Origin: Mariprofundaceae bacterium
GTDB taxonomy: Bacteria > Pseudomonadota > Zetaproteobacteria > Mariprofundales > Mariprofundaceae
Length of the DNA stretch: 47,304 nucleotides
Reading direction: 5' to 3'
NCBI GenBank assembly: GCA_027018935.1
Contig: JALUXZ010000174.1
Location: forward strand, 1 to 47,304
Part shown: positions 25,902 to 34,633 of the stretch, piece by piece
How the letters are laid out: every line of letters begins with the position of its first letter
Position numbering within the stretch: the stretch's first letter is position 1
Made by a program: the position numbers and the translations under genes
Notes under the pieces: model-generated
Told to the model about the DNA's origin: nothing
The model's input: the letters and a program-made list of their open reading frames with translations, nothing else
The model's database searches: none

Positions 25902-26729
25902 ATGGCGAAACAAAAAGCAACATCTTCAAAGCAAAAGAAGCCGCTTGCTATGGTTCCTCCCACATCAACCGAGGAGATTGAAGAGGCTCTTGAAAATGAT
26001 TTAACCATCGAACTTATCAGCAGTGGAGACTCTTCTATACTGCCTCAACTAGCCGCCACCCGACCAGCCAATCAACTGGATACAACCCCCTTAGATCTGG
26101 ATTCAATTATTGAAAGTGTTGCCCACCTTATTGCCACCACACCCGATCATTACAAATGCATAATGTTTACCGACCTTGTTGGCTCCACCCAATACAAACG
26201 TGAAATGGGGCATACCAAAGGTTTTATGCGCAATCGGATGTTTTGTGATATTTGTGAACAGGCTGTAATCCGAAACAATGGTACGGTGGTCAAACGCCTT
26301 GGTGATGGTGTGATGGCAGTATTTGAAACGGCTATTGATGCCGTACTCGCTGCCATGCTGATGGTGAGCAGCCTCGAAAATGATCGCAAGAAACTCAAGA
26401 AAATTGTTGGTAAAATGGATTGTAGGATTGGCATTACCTGTGGTTATGTGAAAGAAATACCGGGGGTCAGCAAGGATTATATCGGGCACGCAATGGATAA
26501 AGGTGCTCGCATTGAAGGCATCGCAAAAACCAATCAGGTGCTCATTGATGAAATTGTATATGGCTTGATTCATACGAAAATTCGGGATTATTCTGGTGAA
26601 ATTCTTATTGGACCTCCCAAAAATGTTACACTTAAAGGTGTGGGGGTTAGCACACTGTACGAAGTCTCACCCAAAGATCGTGGGCTAGTCCGCAGTGCAG
26701 GTTATAAGCTTCGCCATATATTTAATTAG
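25902..26729 (+). CDS. Class III adenylate/guanylate cyclase-domain protein
   Basis: A soluble protein of 275 aa. The N-terminal 80 residues are Lys/Ser/Glu-rich and probably disordered. The cyclase domain spans about 85-265: the first metal Asp is in IMFTDLVGSTQY, the second in VVKRLGDGVMAVFE, and the C-terminal half has YIGHAMDKGARIEGIAKTNQVLID. In that last block the usual Asn of the V-N-x-A-A-R catalytic motif is Asp, while the Arg is kept, so activity may be reduced or altered. GGAGGG precedes the ATG. Such proteins often respond to the cell's metabolic state. Substrate (ATP or GTP) cannot be told from this alone. It converges on the PP2C-kinase gene. Confidence 0.9.
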   Translation: MAKQKATSSKQKKPLAMVPPTSTEEIEEALENDLTIELISSGDSSILPQLAATRPANQLDTTPLDLDSIIESVAHLIATTPDHYKCIMFTDLVGSTQYKREMGHTKGFMRNRMFCDICEQAVIRNNGTVVKRLGDGVMAVFETAIDAVLAAMLMVSSLENDRKKLKKIVGKMDCRIGITCGYVKEIPGVSKDYIGHAMDKGARIEGIAKTNQVLIDEIVYGLIHTKIRDYSGEILIGPPKNVTLKGVGVSTLYEVSPKDRGLVRSAGYKLRHIFN

Positions 26730-26824
26730 GCACATAAGAGAGCAACGAAACACGCAACGTCAACTCAAAAAACTTTAGAAACATCTGAATCACAGCCTTC
26801 TTTATTCTGGCTTATCCAGTTTTT

Positions 26825-28549
26825 TTATTGCTTCACAAGTAATACAACAATAATCATGGCTAAAATACAAGACACCCCCCGCCAAAATCCTACAGGGTTG
26901 CGCTCAATCAATGGTGGGCGTGTTTTGTCGAGAAATGCTTCATTCGGATGACGCAGGTCAAATACAAAACTAGACATGCGATCATAACGCTTGGCAGGGT
27001 TCGGATGCACAGCTTTTCTAATTGCATCATCAATCCACATAGGGATCTCCCGCTCATCATCAAGCACCGAATTATAAACTAGTTTTTTTTGTGCTGCTTT
27101 GGTTCTGGATTTTGCAACTTGCGTGCCATAAGGCAACCTTCCCGATAACATTTGATAGGCAATCACCCCCAAAGAAAATATATCTGAACGTGTTGAGCCT
27201 GCCTCTCCTAAGAAATACTCTGGTGCAGTAAACTGCATGGTGCCCAATAGATGATAACGCTCAATTGGAGTCTCAATTTCCATCACACCAGCAACTCGGG
27301 TTGAGCCAAAATCAATAATTTTCACCGTGCCTGCACGATCAATCATAATATTATTGGGTCTAATATCTTGGTGTAACATTTCCAATCGATGAAAGGCGCG
27401 CAAACCTTTAACGATTTGTTCAATAATATCCCGTACTGTTTCAATCTCAGGTTTTGGGTTATCAATCATCCACTGAGCCAATGTTTGCCCATCAATAAAT
27501 TCACTTACAATATATAAATAATTACGTTTGCGAAGCTGCTGACAAGGCTTGAGAACATGCGCATTATTTATACGTCTTGCAATCCACTCCTCCATCAAAA
27601 AGCGTTCCAAATACGACGGATCACCCCTAAGATCAACCGATGGAGCTTTGATAATCACTTGATCACCTGTTTCAGTATCTTGTGCCAAATAAACATGGCT
27701 TCGACTGCTAACATGCACTTCTCGAATGATTTCATAGCCATCAAATAACATTCTAGGCTCTAGCTCTGGTGGAAAAGGTTGTTCGGTTAATTGTTGGTAA
27801 ATTTCATCGGTATTTTGGCTTGGCAAACTATCAATACGAACAAGCTGAACAGTGAGATTGTCTTCACTTCCTTGCTCATATGCTTCACCCAAAATATTTT
27901 TTGCAGCATAGTCTAAATCACCGTTACAATCCTGAATCGCATGTATGATAAACTTCTCTGAGCTATGCTCATAAATGCCATCTGTCGCCAATATAAAAAT
28001 ATCACCCTCTTCCACCTGCATCGCTTGATAATCTATTTCAAGCTCTGGATTTACTCCCAGTGCGCGTCGAAGGTAACTTTTATCTTTTGAAATCCAGAGT
28101 CTATGATCTTCCGTTAACTGCTCAAGTGCATGATTATGTAGGCGATATACTCGGGTATCTCCAACATGAAAAATATGTGCTGTGGTCGATTTAATGATTA
28201 TCGCACTAAATGTGCAGACATAGCCCCTGTCTTTATCGTAACTATGTTCGCTTTGTCTTGTTTGTGAATAAAGCCAAGAGTTAATTGACTGCATAACACG
28301 TTGCGCTGATGTTTTTACAGTCCATGCCTCTGAGGTGCAATAATAGTCCTCTAGAAATTCCGTAACCGAAGTTTCACTGGCAATTTGACTCACCGCACTG
28401 CTACTAATTCCATCTGCCAAAGCAATGGCAATACCCTTTGAACTCAGCGAGGGTTCTTCGGGAATGCACGCACCATGGAAATCTTGGTTGACATCTTTGC
28501 GCCCCTTATCAGAACACTGCCCTACCGCGACCTGCAATTGTGTCGACAT
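26825..28549 (-). CDS. Bifunctional protein phosphatase (PP2C) / Ser-Thr kinase, tail-anchored
   Basis: Residues about 1-240 are a PP2C phosphatase: GRKDVNQDF, ALADGIS and FILATDGIYE with metal-binding Asp residues, then NLTVQLVRID. Residues about 260-540 are a Hanks-type kinase: ATP Lys in DQVIIKAPS, catalytic loop LHQDIRPNNIMID (HxD with D-I-R-P-x-N), the DFG loop IIDFGSTRV, and APEYFLG with SDIFSLGVI. A single C-terminal segment (VSCILAMIIVVLLV) anchors it to the membrane. In nitrate-assimilation clusters of other proteobacteria this fusion sits beside nitrate/nitrite transporters, and here a formate/nitrite channel is directly upstream, 50 bases away. It is therefore likely to regulate that channel or its pathway by reversible phosphorylation. 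Confidence 0.92.
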   Translation of the reverse strand: MSTQLQVAVGQCSDKGRKDVNQDFHGACIPEEPSLSSKGIAIALADGISSSAVSQIASETSVTEFLEDYYCTSEAWTVKTSAQRVMQSINSWLYSQTRQSEHSYDKDRGYVCTFSAIIIKSTTAHIFHVGDTRVYRLHNHALEQLTEDHRLWISKDKSYLRRALGVNPELEIDYQAMQVEEGDIFILATDGIYEHSSEKFIIHAIQDCNGDLDYAAKNILGEAYEQGSEDNLTVQLVRIDSLPSQNTDEIYQQLTEQPFPPELEPRMLFDGYEIIREVHVSSRSHVYLAQDTETGDQVIIKAPSVDLRGDPSYLERFLMEEWIARRINNAHVLKPCQQLRKRNYLYIVSEFIDGQTLAQWMIDNPKPEIETVRDIIEQIVKGLRAFHRLEMLHQDIRPNNIMIDRAGTVKIIDFGSTRVAGVMEIETPIERYHLLGTMQFTAPEYFLGEAGSTRSDIFSLGVIAYQMLSGRLPYGTQVAKSRTKAAQKKLVYNSVLDDEREIPMWIDDAIRKAVHPNPAKRYDRMSSFVFDLRHPNEAFLDKTRPPLIERNPVGFWRGVSCILAMIIVVLLVKQ

Positions 28550-28599
28550 GTTATAAAGCACCTCTGCTTACAATGAAGCAAAGGTGCATTTGATTATAA

Positions 28600-29412
28600 T
28601 TAATTAAAGCCACGCTTAGGCGAAGTTCTAATATGTGTGCTATATAAAGTTAGCCCTGTAAAAGCCAAGCCTCCAATCAGGTTGCCTAATACTGTTGGAA
28701 TCTCATTCCAAAGCAGGTAATCCATCACTGAGAAGTTGCCACCCATAATCATTGCAGATGGGAACAAGAACATATTCACTACGGAATGCTCAAAGCCCAT
28801 AAAGAAGAAAAGCATAATAGGCATCCACATAGCAATCACTTTACCAATCACTGTTGTTGCAATCATCGCACCAACCACACCCATCGACACCATCCAGTTA
28901 CAGAGCATTCCTCGGATAAAAATCGTTAACCACCCCGCCTCACCGTGCGAAGCATAACCCAATGTGCGAAGCTCTCCGATATGGGCAATTTTTTGACCCA
29001 CGGCACCAGGTTCAACAGTAAATGCATACGTATATACAACCGCCATCAGCACAGCCGTTGTTAATGCACCCGCAAGATTACCAACAAAAACCAGCCCCCA
29101 GTTTCTAAAAACTGAGTGAAGCGTTACGCCAGGCCTTTTATCAAGCAATGCTAAAGGTGTTAAAACAAATACCCCTGTAAGCAAATCGAAACCCATAAGG
29201 TACAACATGCAAAAACCAACAGGAAATAAAACTGCGCCAAGAATTGCTGAACCTGTTGTAACTGCAACCGTAATCGCAAATACCGCTGCAAGAGCCAAAA
29301 TAGCGCCAGCCATGTATGCACGAATTAATGTATCTTTCGTGGACATGAAGATTTTAGATTCTCCCGCATCTACCATCTTTGTTACAAACTCTGAAGGAGC
29401 CAAGTAGCTCAT
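28600..29412 (-). CDS. Formate/nitrite transporter (FNT) family channel
   Basis: A six-helix inner-membrane pentameric channel for small monovalent anions (formate, nitrite or hydrosulfide). It opens with SEFVTKMVDAGESK, carries the FNT signatures LYLMGFDLLTGVFVLTP and NWMVSMGVVGA...MWMPIMLFFFMGFEHSVVNMF, and has the conserved central His in GFEHSVVNM. 270 aa is normal. GAGAGGAAG precedes the ATG. It is followed by the PP2C-kinase fusion, an arrangement known from nitrogen-assimilation loci, which favours nitrite (NirC-like) over formate. No pyruvate-formate lyase lies nearby. Confidence 0.93.
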   Translation of the reverse strand: MSYLAPSEFVTKMVDAGESKIFMSTKDTLIRAYMAGAILALAAVFAITVAVTTGSAILGAVLFPVGFCMLYLMGFDLLTGVFVLTPLALLDKRPGVTLHSVFRNWGLVFVGNLAGALTTAVLMAVVYTYAFTVEPGAVGQKIAHIGELRTLGYASHGEAGWLTIFIRGMLCNWMVSMGVVGAMIATTVIGKVIAMWMPIMLFFFMGFEHSVVNMFLFPSAMIMGGNFSVMDYLLWNEIPTVLGNLIGGLAFTGLTLYSTHIRTSPKRGFN

Positions 29413-29600
29413 AATATCTTCCTCTCTTTGATTATTCCCTTATATGCACCCATTGATTAGAGACATCCCTTTTTCAATAGTGTCGGAAAGATAAAGCAAT
29501 AAGAAGACCATATGAAAAGTAAGTAAAACAAGCGCAAACATAAAACGCCATGCGTTATTCTGATTAAAAAATATGCATCGCTGTAACAAACCAGCGGTAA

Positions 29601-29643
29601 CCTGAATAGGTACGAATCAGTTATAACTATGCTGAATAGTTAC
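29601..29643 (-). repeat. Fragment of the GTAACTATTCAGCA-family repeat
   Basis: CTATGCTGAATAGTTAC at 29627-29643 is the exact complement of the left end of the full copies at 37678 and 46854, and the match continues weakly inward. The other end is absent. The rest of the gap between the FNT and trhP genes (29413-29600) shows no structure I can name. Confidence 0.7.
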
Positions 29644-29650
29644 ATATCGT

Positions 29651-31027
29651 TTATACAGTCTTGCCTTCCACATTGACTGCCAAAAGAGCTTCTTTTGAGG
29701 GCTTGCATGGCACAGGTATTTTTACTCGATGCCCACTACCTGGAGCCATATCCGTGGCTTCATTTTTACGCGCATCAATCATGCTCGCAATGGTAAAGGT
29801 CTTGTTGCCTTTAGGGTCAATAAGCTCAACCGAATCACCTACACAAAACTTATTTTTCACATCAAATTCTGCCAAGCCTGTTGCCTCATCATAAGCAAGC
29901 AACTCACCCACAAAACGCTGATTAAATAATAACGATGCGCCCTGCTCATAATTTTGATGCGCTGCCGTATGTCTGCGTTGATAAAAACCATCGGTATAAC
30001 CACGGTTTGCTAACGAATCGAGTTTACGCATCAAGCTCCAATCAAAATCTTTGCCTGCCACAGCATCATTGATGGCTTGTTTGTACAATTGCGTGGTACG
30101 ACCAACATAATAATGCGATTTGGTTCGTCCTTCGATTTTAAGTGAGTCCACACCAATTTTCACCAAGCGATCGACATGCTCAATCGCACGCAAATCACGC
30201 GAATTCATGATATATGTGCCATGCTCATCTTCCATCACAGGCATCAAATCACCTTGGCGATTTTCCTCTTCCAGCATATATATCTTATCAGCTTCAGGGT
30301 GACGTTCCAAATCACCACAGCTTGAAAGTGATTGCGAAAAGGGCTGCGGATTCATCACTGTTTCCATGGTTTTGGCATCAAGCACATCACCACTCACATC
30401 TTCTTTGCCTTCCTGCATATCATATTTCCAACGGCAAGCATTGGTACAACTTCCCTGATTCGCATCGCGATGATTAAAGTAGCCTGAGAGCAAGCAGCGA
30501 CCCGAATATGCAATGCAAAGCGCGCCATGCACAAACACTTCCAGCTCCATATCAGGACATTGTTGGCGAATTTCTTCGACCTCGTCCAAAGAGATTTCAC
30601 GTGATAAAATAATCCGTGAAATACCCACAGACTGCCAAAATTTCACTGCGGCATAATTCATGGTATTCGCCTGCACCGACAAATGCACAGGAATTTCAGG
30701 CCAGCGTTCGCGCACCATCATAATCAAACCAGGATCTGCCATAATCAATGCATCTGGCTTCATATCAATCACTGGCTGCATATGCTCCAGATAGCGTTTT
30801 AATTTATTGTTATGCGGCAATAAATTACTAGCCACAAAGAACTTACGCCCCAACGCGTGCGCCTCATCAATGCCCGTTTTTAAGTTTTCCAACTGAAAAT
30901 CATTATTCCTAACTCGCAACGAATAACGCGGTTGACCTGCGTACACCGCATCTGCGCCATAAGCAAAGGCATAACGCATGTTCTTAATCGTTCCAGCAGG
31001 AGCTAGTAATTCAATATTTGTATTCAT
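29651..31027 (-). CDS. trhP: tRNA uridine-34 hydroxylase TrhP (YegQ, peptidase U32 family)
   Basis: It helps make 5-hydroxyuridine at tRNA wobble position 34, using prephenate-dependent chemistry. The protein matches YegQ over its whole length: LLAPAGTIKNMRYAFAYGAD, ADAVYAGQPRYSLRVRNNDF, the U32 signature EVFVHGALCIAYSGRCLLSGY and the Cys-rich CTNACRW. 458 aa matches the 453-aa E. coli protein. AAGGA precedes the ATG. It is an independent unit between the FNT and small-protein regions. Confidence 0.93.
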   Translation of the reverse strand: MNTNIELLAPAGTIKNMRYAFAYGADAVYAGQPRYSLRVRNNDFQLENLKTGIDEAHALGRKFFVASNLLPHNNKLKRYLEHMQPVIDMKPDALIMADPGLIMMVRERWPEIPVHLSVQANTMNYAAVKFWQSVGISRIILSREISLDEVEEIRQQCPDMELEVFVHGALCIAYSGRCLLSGYFNHRDANQGSCTNACRWKYDMQEGKEDVSGDVLDAKTMETVMNPQPFSQSLSSCGDLERHPEADKIYMLEEENRQGDLMPVMEDEHGTYIMNSRDLRAIEHVDRLVKIGVDSLKIEGRTKSHYYVGRTTQLYKQAINDAVAGKDFDWSLMRKLDSLANRGYTDGFYQRRHTAAHQNYEQGASLLFNQRFVGELLAYDEATGLAEFDVKNKFCVGDSVELIDPKGNKTFTIASMIDARKNEATDMAPGSGHRVKIPVPCKPSKEALLAVNVEGKTV

Positions 31028-31160
31028 AAACTCTTATCCTTTTGCTCTGTCCTAGCTGCGCCGTAGCATCAGGTATCAAAAGGAAAAAGCGCAGTAACAC
31101 GCGCCCTTTTGAAGCCTGTAAGCGAAGGAAACAAGCAGATAGCCAGAGTGCCCTTCTTTG

Positions 31161-31188
31161 GTTCTTTCTTGGGCATGCAAGAAAGAAC
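31161..31188. repeat. Perfect hairpin, REP-like
   Basis: GTTCTTTCTTG (31161-31171) pairs with CAAGAAAGAAC (31178-31188) around GGCATG. A CCCTTCTTTG stretch precedes it, as in dispersed hairpins I know from other proteobacterial genomes. It lies between the hypothetical gene ending at 31252 and the trhP start, and may attenuate read-through. Confidence 0.55.
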
Positions 31189-31251
31189 AGGACAACACCA
31201 CAATTCAAAACACTGAAATTTTTAGGCTTATAGTCATATTCACTCAATATA

Positions 31252-31692
31252 TCAAAGCTGAACTAACAGGCTAACAACTTCAGACTCAGAAGTCGTTTTA
31301 ACTAATAAAAAGTCATCCATGGATTTCTTATTAAATATCCTACGAAAATCCCTATCAACTTCAAAACTCCATACTTTATGATTATCACGTTCTTTTTTAG
31401 AGAATTCTGTCATCAATACTTTTAACTCGGAAGTTTTAATGAAAATAAAAATATTTGGAACGATACGAATAAAAACTAAAGAAAAATCAACATTCTTATT
31501 TTCACGTATTTTCTTGAGTATAGCTTCTCTAATATCAAACCAATACTTACCTTGTACATTTTGCGAAATCGAGGGTGATAAAATTGCAGTATCTGATTTC
31601 ATAAAAATCTGTGTGTTTTTATAGCGCTTAAAACCACTATCAAATAATAAATCTACTCTATGATTCGTCGTACCCCTGTGGTCTCCACTCAC
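31252..31692 (-). CDS. Hypothetical protein, 146 aa
   Basis: Begins with GTG at 31692, overlapping the upstream stop (TAGTG) by one base, so it is probably co-translated with the lipoprotein gene before it. The sequence is soluble, basic and moderately aromatic, without signal peptide, membrane segment or Cys motif. Segments such as NVDFSLVFIRIVPNIFIFIKTSELKVLM suggest a beta-rich core. No family recognised. The base composition is AT-rich relative to trhP and the M48 protease that flank this pair, which may point to acquisition. Confidence 0.55.
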   Translation of the reverse strand: MSGDHRGTTNHRVDLLFDSGFKRYKNTQIFMKSDTAILSPSISQNVQGKYWFDIREAILKKIRENKNVDFSLVFIRIVPNIFIFIKTSELKVLMTEFSKKERDNHKVWSFEVDRDFRRIFNKKSMDDFLLVKTTSESEVVSLLVQL

Positions 31693-31979
31693 TATTTATG
31701 TTCCAAACATTTAAAAACAACTTGATTACCTTGAGGAGTCCACATCTGAACACCACTTACCTCTGTTTGTAAAATATGTGCATAAAGCCCCTTCTCTCTA
31801 CAAAAAGCATTTGCTCGCTCAATACTATCTTTTAATAACTCCCCGTTATTATTAAAGCCTCCGCGAGCATTAAGTGATAACATGTACTTATCATCTCCCA
31901 TAGGCACCGGTTTAGTTACTGTTACACAACTAGCTAACATAAAAATTATAATACTACGAGAAACTAAATCTAACACCAT
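31692..31979 (-). CDS. Small putative lipoprotein, 95 aa
   Basis: AAGGAG lies before the ATG, inside the end of the M48 protease gene, whose stop is one base away. A lipobox L-A-S-C (residues 15-18) follows a short hydrophobic stretch, predicting an outer- or inner-membrane lipoprotein. The mature part of about 78 residues contains two Cys (RANAFCREKG and FKCLEHK) that could form a disulfide. The pattern 'A-x-x-F-C-x-x-x-G' recurs in small uncharacterised exported proteins, but I cannot name the family. Confidence 0.65.
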   Translation of the reverse strand: MVLDLVSRSIIIFMLASCVTVTKPVPMGDDKYMLSLNARGGFNNNGELLKDSIERANAFCREKGLYAHILQTEVSGVQMWTPQGNQVVFKCLEHK

Positions 31980-31980
31980 T

Positions 31981-33225
31981 TTATGCTCCTTTTTTCTCTA
32001 AATGCGCTACACGAACAGGTGCTGGCGGGTGCGAATCATGCCACGCAGAATAGAGCGAATCAGGCGTAAGGGTCGCTGCATTATCATCATACATTTTCAC
32101 CAGTGCCGAAATTAAATCCTCGGCATTGGCATGTTCCTTCGCATAATCATCGGCTTCAAACTCATGTTTGCGTGAATACATACTCATCAAAGGTGATATG
32201 GCAAACGTAAACACTGGCATAGCAAGCATAAACAAAATCAGCAGCATATAATGGGATGCATGGGATACGCCCAAGCCCTCATAGAACCATGCTTGCTCGC
32301 CCAACCAACCCAATATAGCAAAACCCGCCAACGACATAGCAAACATCAAAACCATACGTTTTTTGATATGGTTACGCTTAAAGTGCCCCAATTCATGTGC
32401 CAACACTGCCAAGGTTTCATTGGTGCTTAATTGCTCCAACAAGGTATCAAAAAACACAATGCGCTTGGATTTTCCAAAGCCTGAAAAATAAGCATTACCA
32501 TGACTTGAACGTTTGGAGCCATCCATCTGAAATAAACCATCGCTTTCAAAGCCGCAACGTTGCAATAATCCTTCAATAGAAGTTTTTAATTCGCCATCTT
32601 CCATCGGTTCAAATTTGTTAAACAATGGTGCAATAAAAGTCGGATAAGCCCACATCATCAAGATAGAAAAGCCAGTCCACACACCCCAAGCCCATAACCA
32701 CCACATTTCACCAGCAGACTGCATCAACCATAAAATTACCCAAATCAGTGGCGCACCAATCGCCAGCATCAATGCCATTTGCTTCAATAAATCAGAAATA
32801 TACAAGCCGAAAGTCATCTTATTAAAGCCAAACGCTTGCTCGACCTTAAATGTGGAATACAATGAAAAAGGCAATTCCAACAAGCTTCCTAACATGGAGA
32901 ATACAATTAAAAACACCACGCCTGTTGTCAGTGCTGACCACTGCCAAGCCCGCAACCATTGATCGAGAATGTCTAATCCGCCACCCAATGTCCAAAGCAG
33001 TAAAAGCCCCAAACCATATAACCCACTCCATGTGCCAAGCTTCATTTTTGCCATGGTATAATCAGCTGCCTTTTGATGTGATTCAAGTGAAATTACATCT
33101 GCAAAACGCTCTGGCACAGCATCTCGATGCGTTACAATCGAGCGCATATGTCGTTGGTCTAAATAAAAATCAATGGCTGTAGAAAGCAATAAAGCGGTAA
33201 GAAAAATCCAAGTAAATGTTAACAT
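31981..33225 (-). CDS. M48-family metalloprotease (Ste24-like)
   Basis: A multi-spanning zinc protease related to the CAAX protease Ste24. Several membrane helices are visible in the first 230 residues, including the family block FSLYSTFKVEQAFGFNKMT. HELGH is in VLAHELGHFKRNHIKKRM, and the third ligand Glu in SRKHEFEADDYA. The N-terminal M48 extension matches the peptidase_M48_N family. In bacteria it is thought to clear clogged or misfolded membrane proteins. The start at 33225 is preferred over 16 codons upstream because it begins the first hydrophobic segment directly. Confidence 0.92.
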   Translation of the reverse strand: MLTFTWIFLTALLLSTAIDFYLDQRHMRSIVTHRDAVPERFADVISLESHQKAADYTMAKMKLGTWSGLYGLGLLLLWTLGGGLDILDQWLRAWQWSALTTGVVFLIVFSMLGSLLELPFSLYSTFKVEQAFGFNKMTFGLYISDLLKQMALMLAIGAPLIWVILWLMQSAGEMWWLWAWGVWTGFSILMMWAYPTFIAPLFNKFEPMEDGELKTSIEGLLQRCGFESDGLFQMDGSKRSSHGNAYFSGFGKSKRIVFFDTLLEQLSTNETLAVLAHELGHFKRNHIKKRMVLMFAMSLAGFAILGWLGEQAWFYEGLGVSHASHYMLLILFMLAMPVFTFAISPLMSMYSRKHEFEADDYAKEHANAEDLISALVKMYDDNAATLTPDSLYSAWHDSHPPAPVRVAHLEKKGA

Positions 33226-33286
33226 GCCGCGTATAGTGCCATTGCCTACACAGAACTCAAAATAACATGCCAATTCTTCACATTAA

Positions 33287-33318
33287 AAGTAAATAATTAT
33301 GTATCATGTCCCTCGAAC
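33287..33318. repeat. Half copy of the 100-bp palindromic repeat
   Basis: AAATAATTATGTATCATGTCCC followed by TCGAACTG matches one arm of the complete elements at 33681, 34258 and 34610 with a few changes. The other arm is absent. Confidence 0.6.
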
Positions 33319-33329
33319 TGCGAACTCCC

Positions 33330-33656
33330 TTACCTCCAAAAAACCAATGCCCAAATTGACAAGCTTGCAAATAAGATCGAAGAGGCAACGCATCCATAGT
33401 ATTTATATGGGGCTTCATTTCTAAGCACTCTACCGTCGCCATACCCAAAACCTTTGTAAACCAGCCCTCTCACTAAAACCCAAATAAAATAAACCGAAAA
33501 TGATGAAAATATGAAATATCCAAGAATCGTATTCTCTTTTTCTCTCTCAAATATTACTAGAATTACAATCACTATAAATATGAATAAATAACCTAAGAAA
33601 TCATAGAGTTTCTTTTCTTTATTTGCTCTTTTACTCTTATTTGAAAGATTAATCAT
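33330..33656 (-). CDS. Small membrane protein, paralogue of 33822-34169
   Basis: 108 aa with three or four hydrophobic segments and a charged N-terminus (SNKSKRANKEKK). It aligns with the protein encoded at 33822: both have a charged E-x-x-N-x-x-L-G-Y then F-x-S, L-V-R-G-x-x-Y at about residue 60-68 and a K-Y-Y motif before the last helix. So this is a tandem duplicate in which the charged loop has diverged. Each copy is followed by a repeat element, suggesting that the repeats helped create the duplicate. The ribosome-binding site is weak. Function unknown. Confidence 0.6.
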   Translation of the reverse strand: MINLSNKSKRANKEKKLYDFLGYLFIFIVIVILVIFEREKENTILGYFIFSSFSVYFIWVLVRGLVYKGFGYGDGRVLRNEAPYKYYGCVASSILFASLSIWALVFWR

Positions 33657-33680
33657 TTAAAGAACCGTATGTTGATGGGT

Positions 33681-33780
33681 GAATTAGGGGGACACAATAT
33701 ATAATTTAACCTATTCATAAGCCTAGAATGGCAACCTTCCAGTACAAAATCAAATAATTATGTATTGCGTCCCCGAATTC
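33681..33780. repeat. 100-bp palindromic repeat, copy 1
   Basis: Its ends are GAATTAGGGGG and CCCCGAATTC, with inner arms (AATATATAATT / AATAATTATGTATT) that let it fold on itself. It lacks coding capacity. The sequence matches copies 2 and 3 almost base for base in the middle (ACCTATTCATAAGCCTAGAATGG is shared, apart from a few changes). Family resembles REP-associated tyrosine-transposase (RAYT) target repeats. No transposase is visible in the window. Confidence 0.85.
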
Positions 33781-33821
33781 CCTGAACTCGCAATAACTCA
33801 TGCCCCGTTTTGGCTGTTTTT

Positions 33822-34169
33822 TCAATTCCATATCACCACATTTAAAAATGCAACAATCAAAAAAATGGTTACCAGCACATAATAAGTCGCCCAAATATAA
33901 TATTTTGATACTGAGTCTTTCTTGCATATAGGTTTGGGTTTATATGGGAACTCTTCGTATATCATCCCTCTAACAAGAATAAATACGCTATAAGGGATGC
34001 TCAATGAGAAAAAAAGGTATCCCAACATCTTATTTTCTTCATCGCCCTCAAAAAAGCTAATTATTGCAAGCACAGAAACAACAAACAATAAAAACAGATG
34101 CTTTTTGTATTCTCGTCTTCTTCTAAATATAATATTCAGATTATGAATCCACGAAGTATTTCCTTTCAT
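33822..34169 (-). CDS. Small membrane protein, 115 aa (paralogue of 33330-33656)
   Basis: Begins with a short basic segment (IIFRRRREYKKH), then three to four hydrophobic stretches, ending FLNVVIWN. It shares with the downstream gene the blocks E-x-x-N-K/T-x-L-G-Y, V-R-G-x-x-Y and K-Y-Y. The first loop is strongly acidic (FFEGDEENK). A predicted inner-membrane protein of unknown role. Position between repeat copies 1 and 2. Confidence 0.6.
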   Translation of the reverse strand: MKGNTSWIHNLNIIFRRRREYKKHLFLLFVVSVLAIISFFEGDEENKMLGYLFFSLSIPYSVFILVRGMIYEEFPYKPKPICKKDSVSKYYIWATYYVLVTIFLIVAFLNVVIWN

Positions 34170-34257
34170 TTGAGGTTCCCGTAGGTAGATGGATCTGGTG
34201 GGTTGCCAATAAACTCACCCATGCCAGTTGCAATACCTATAGCTATAAATAATTCGC

Positions 34258-34359
34258 GAATTCGGGGGACATAATACATAATTTAACCTATTCATTAGCC
34301 CAGAATGGCGACCTTCTGACACAAAATCAAATAATTAAGTATTGCGCCCCCTCGGAATT
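34258..34359. repeat. 100-bp palindromic repeat, copy 2
   Basis: GAATTCGGGGG at the left and CCCCCTCGGAATT at the right, with the same core as copies 1 and 3 but more changes (TTCATTAGCCCAGAATGGCG, GTATTGCG). It lies upstream of the first of the paralogous membrane proteins. Confidence 0.85.
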
Positions 34360-34384
34360 GGAAAACACTCTTTTCAACACAAAC

Positions 34385-34413
34385 TTAGATAATTATGTAT
34401 TATGTCCCCCAAA
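34385..34413. repeat. Half copy of the 100-bp palindromic repeat
   Basis: TTAGATAATTATGTATTATG followed by TCCCCCAAA corresponds to the right arm of the full elements. The left arm is missing. It is 26 bases from copy 2. Confidence 0.6.
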
Positions 34414-34468
34414 CTGAGGGTCTAATTAAAGGGTAGCGTCGCCTTTTTCTTACAAGTAAAGTATCCGC

Positions 34469-34633
34469 ATGATATTCGAAGTCGTTTACGCAATAATAAC
34501 TGTGATAAGTAGTATTATTTTAACCCACCTATCTATTAAAAAACTGGGTTGCAAAAAAGGCCTTAACGGCATCCTTCCTCTAGGGTATTATCTAATCAGC
34601 CTAACTTTGGAATTCGGGGGACGTAATACATAA
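34469..34633 (+). CDS. Possible 54-aa membrane peptide, C-terminus formed by a repeat
   Basis: MIFEVVYAIITVISSIILTH starts a single hydrophobic helix followed by a basic stretch (IKKLGCKKG) and a second hydrophobic stretch. The last eight codons (EFGGRNT-stop) are read from the left arm of repeat copy 3, so a once longer gene seems to have been cut by the repeat, or the frame is a chance one. There is no good ribosome-binding site. Low confidence. Confidence 0.3.
   Translation: MIFEVVYAIITVISSIILTHLSIKKLGCKKGLNGILPLGYYLISLTLEFGGRNT

Noticed and set aside
31011-31247. 78-codon frame between trhP and the hypothetical gene
   Set aside because: Runs into the start of trhP and across the hairpin; no ribosome-binding site or family.
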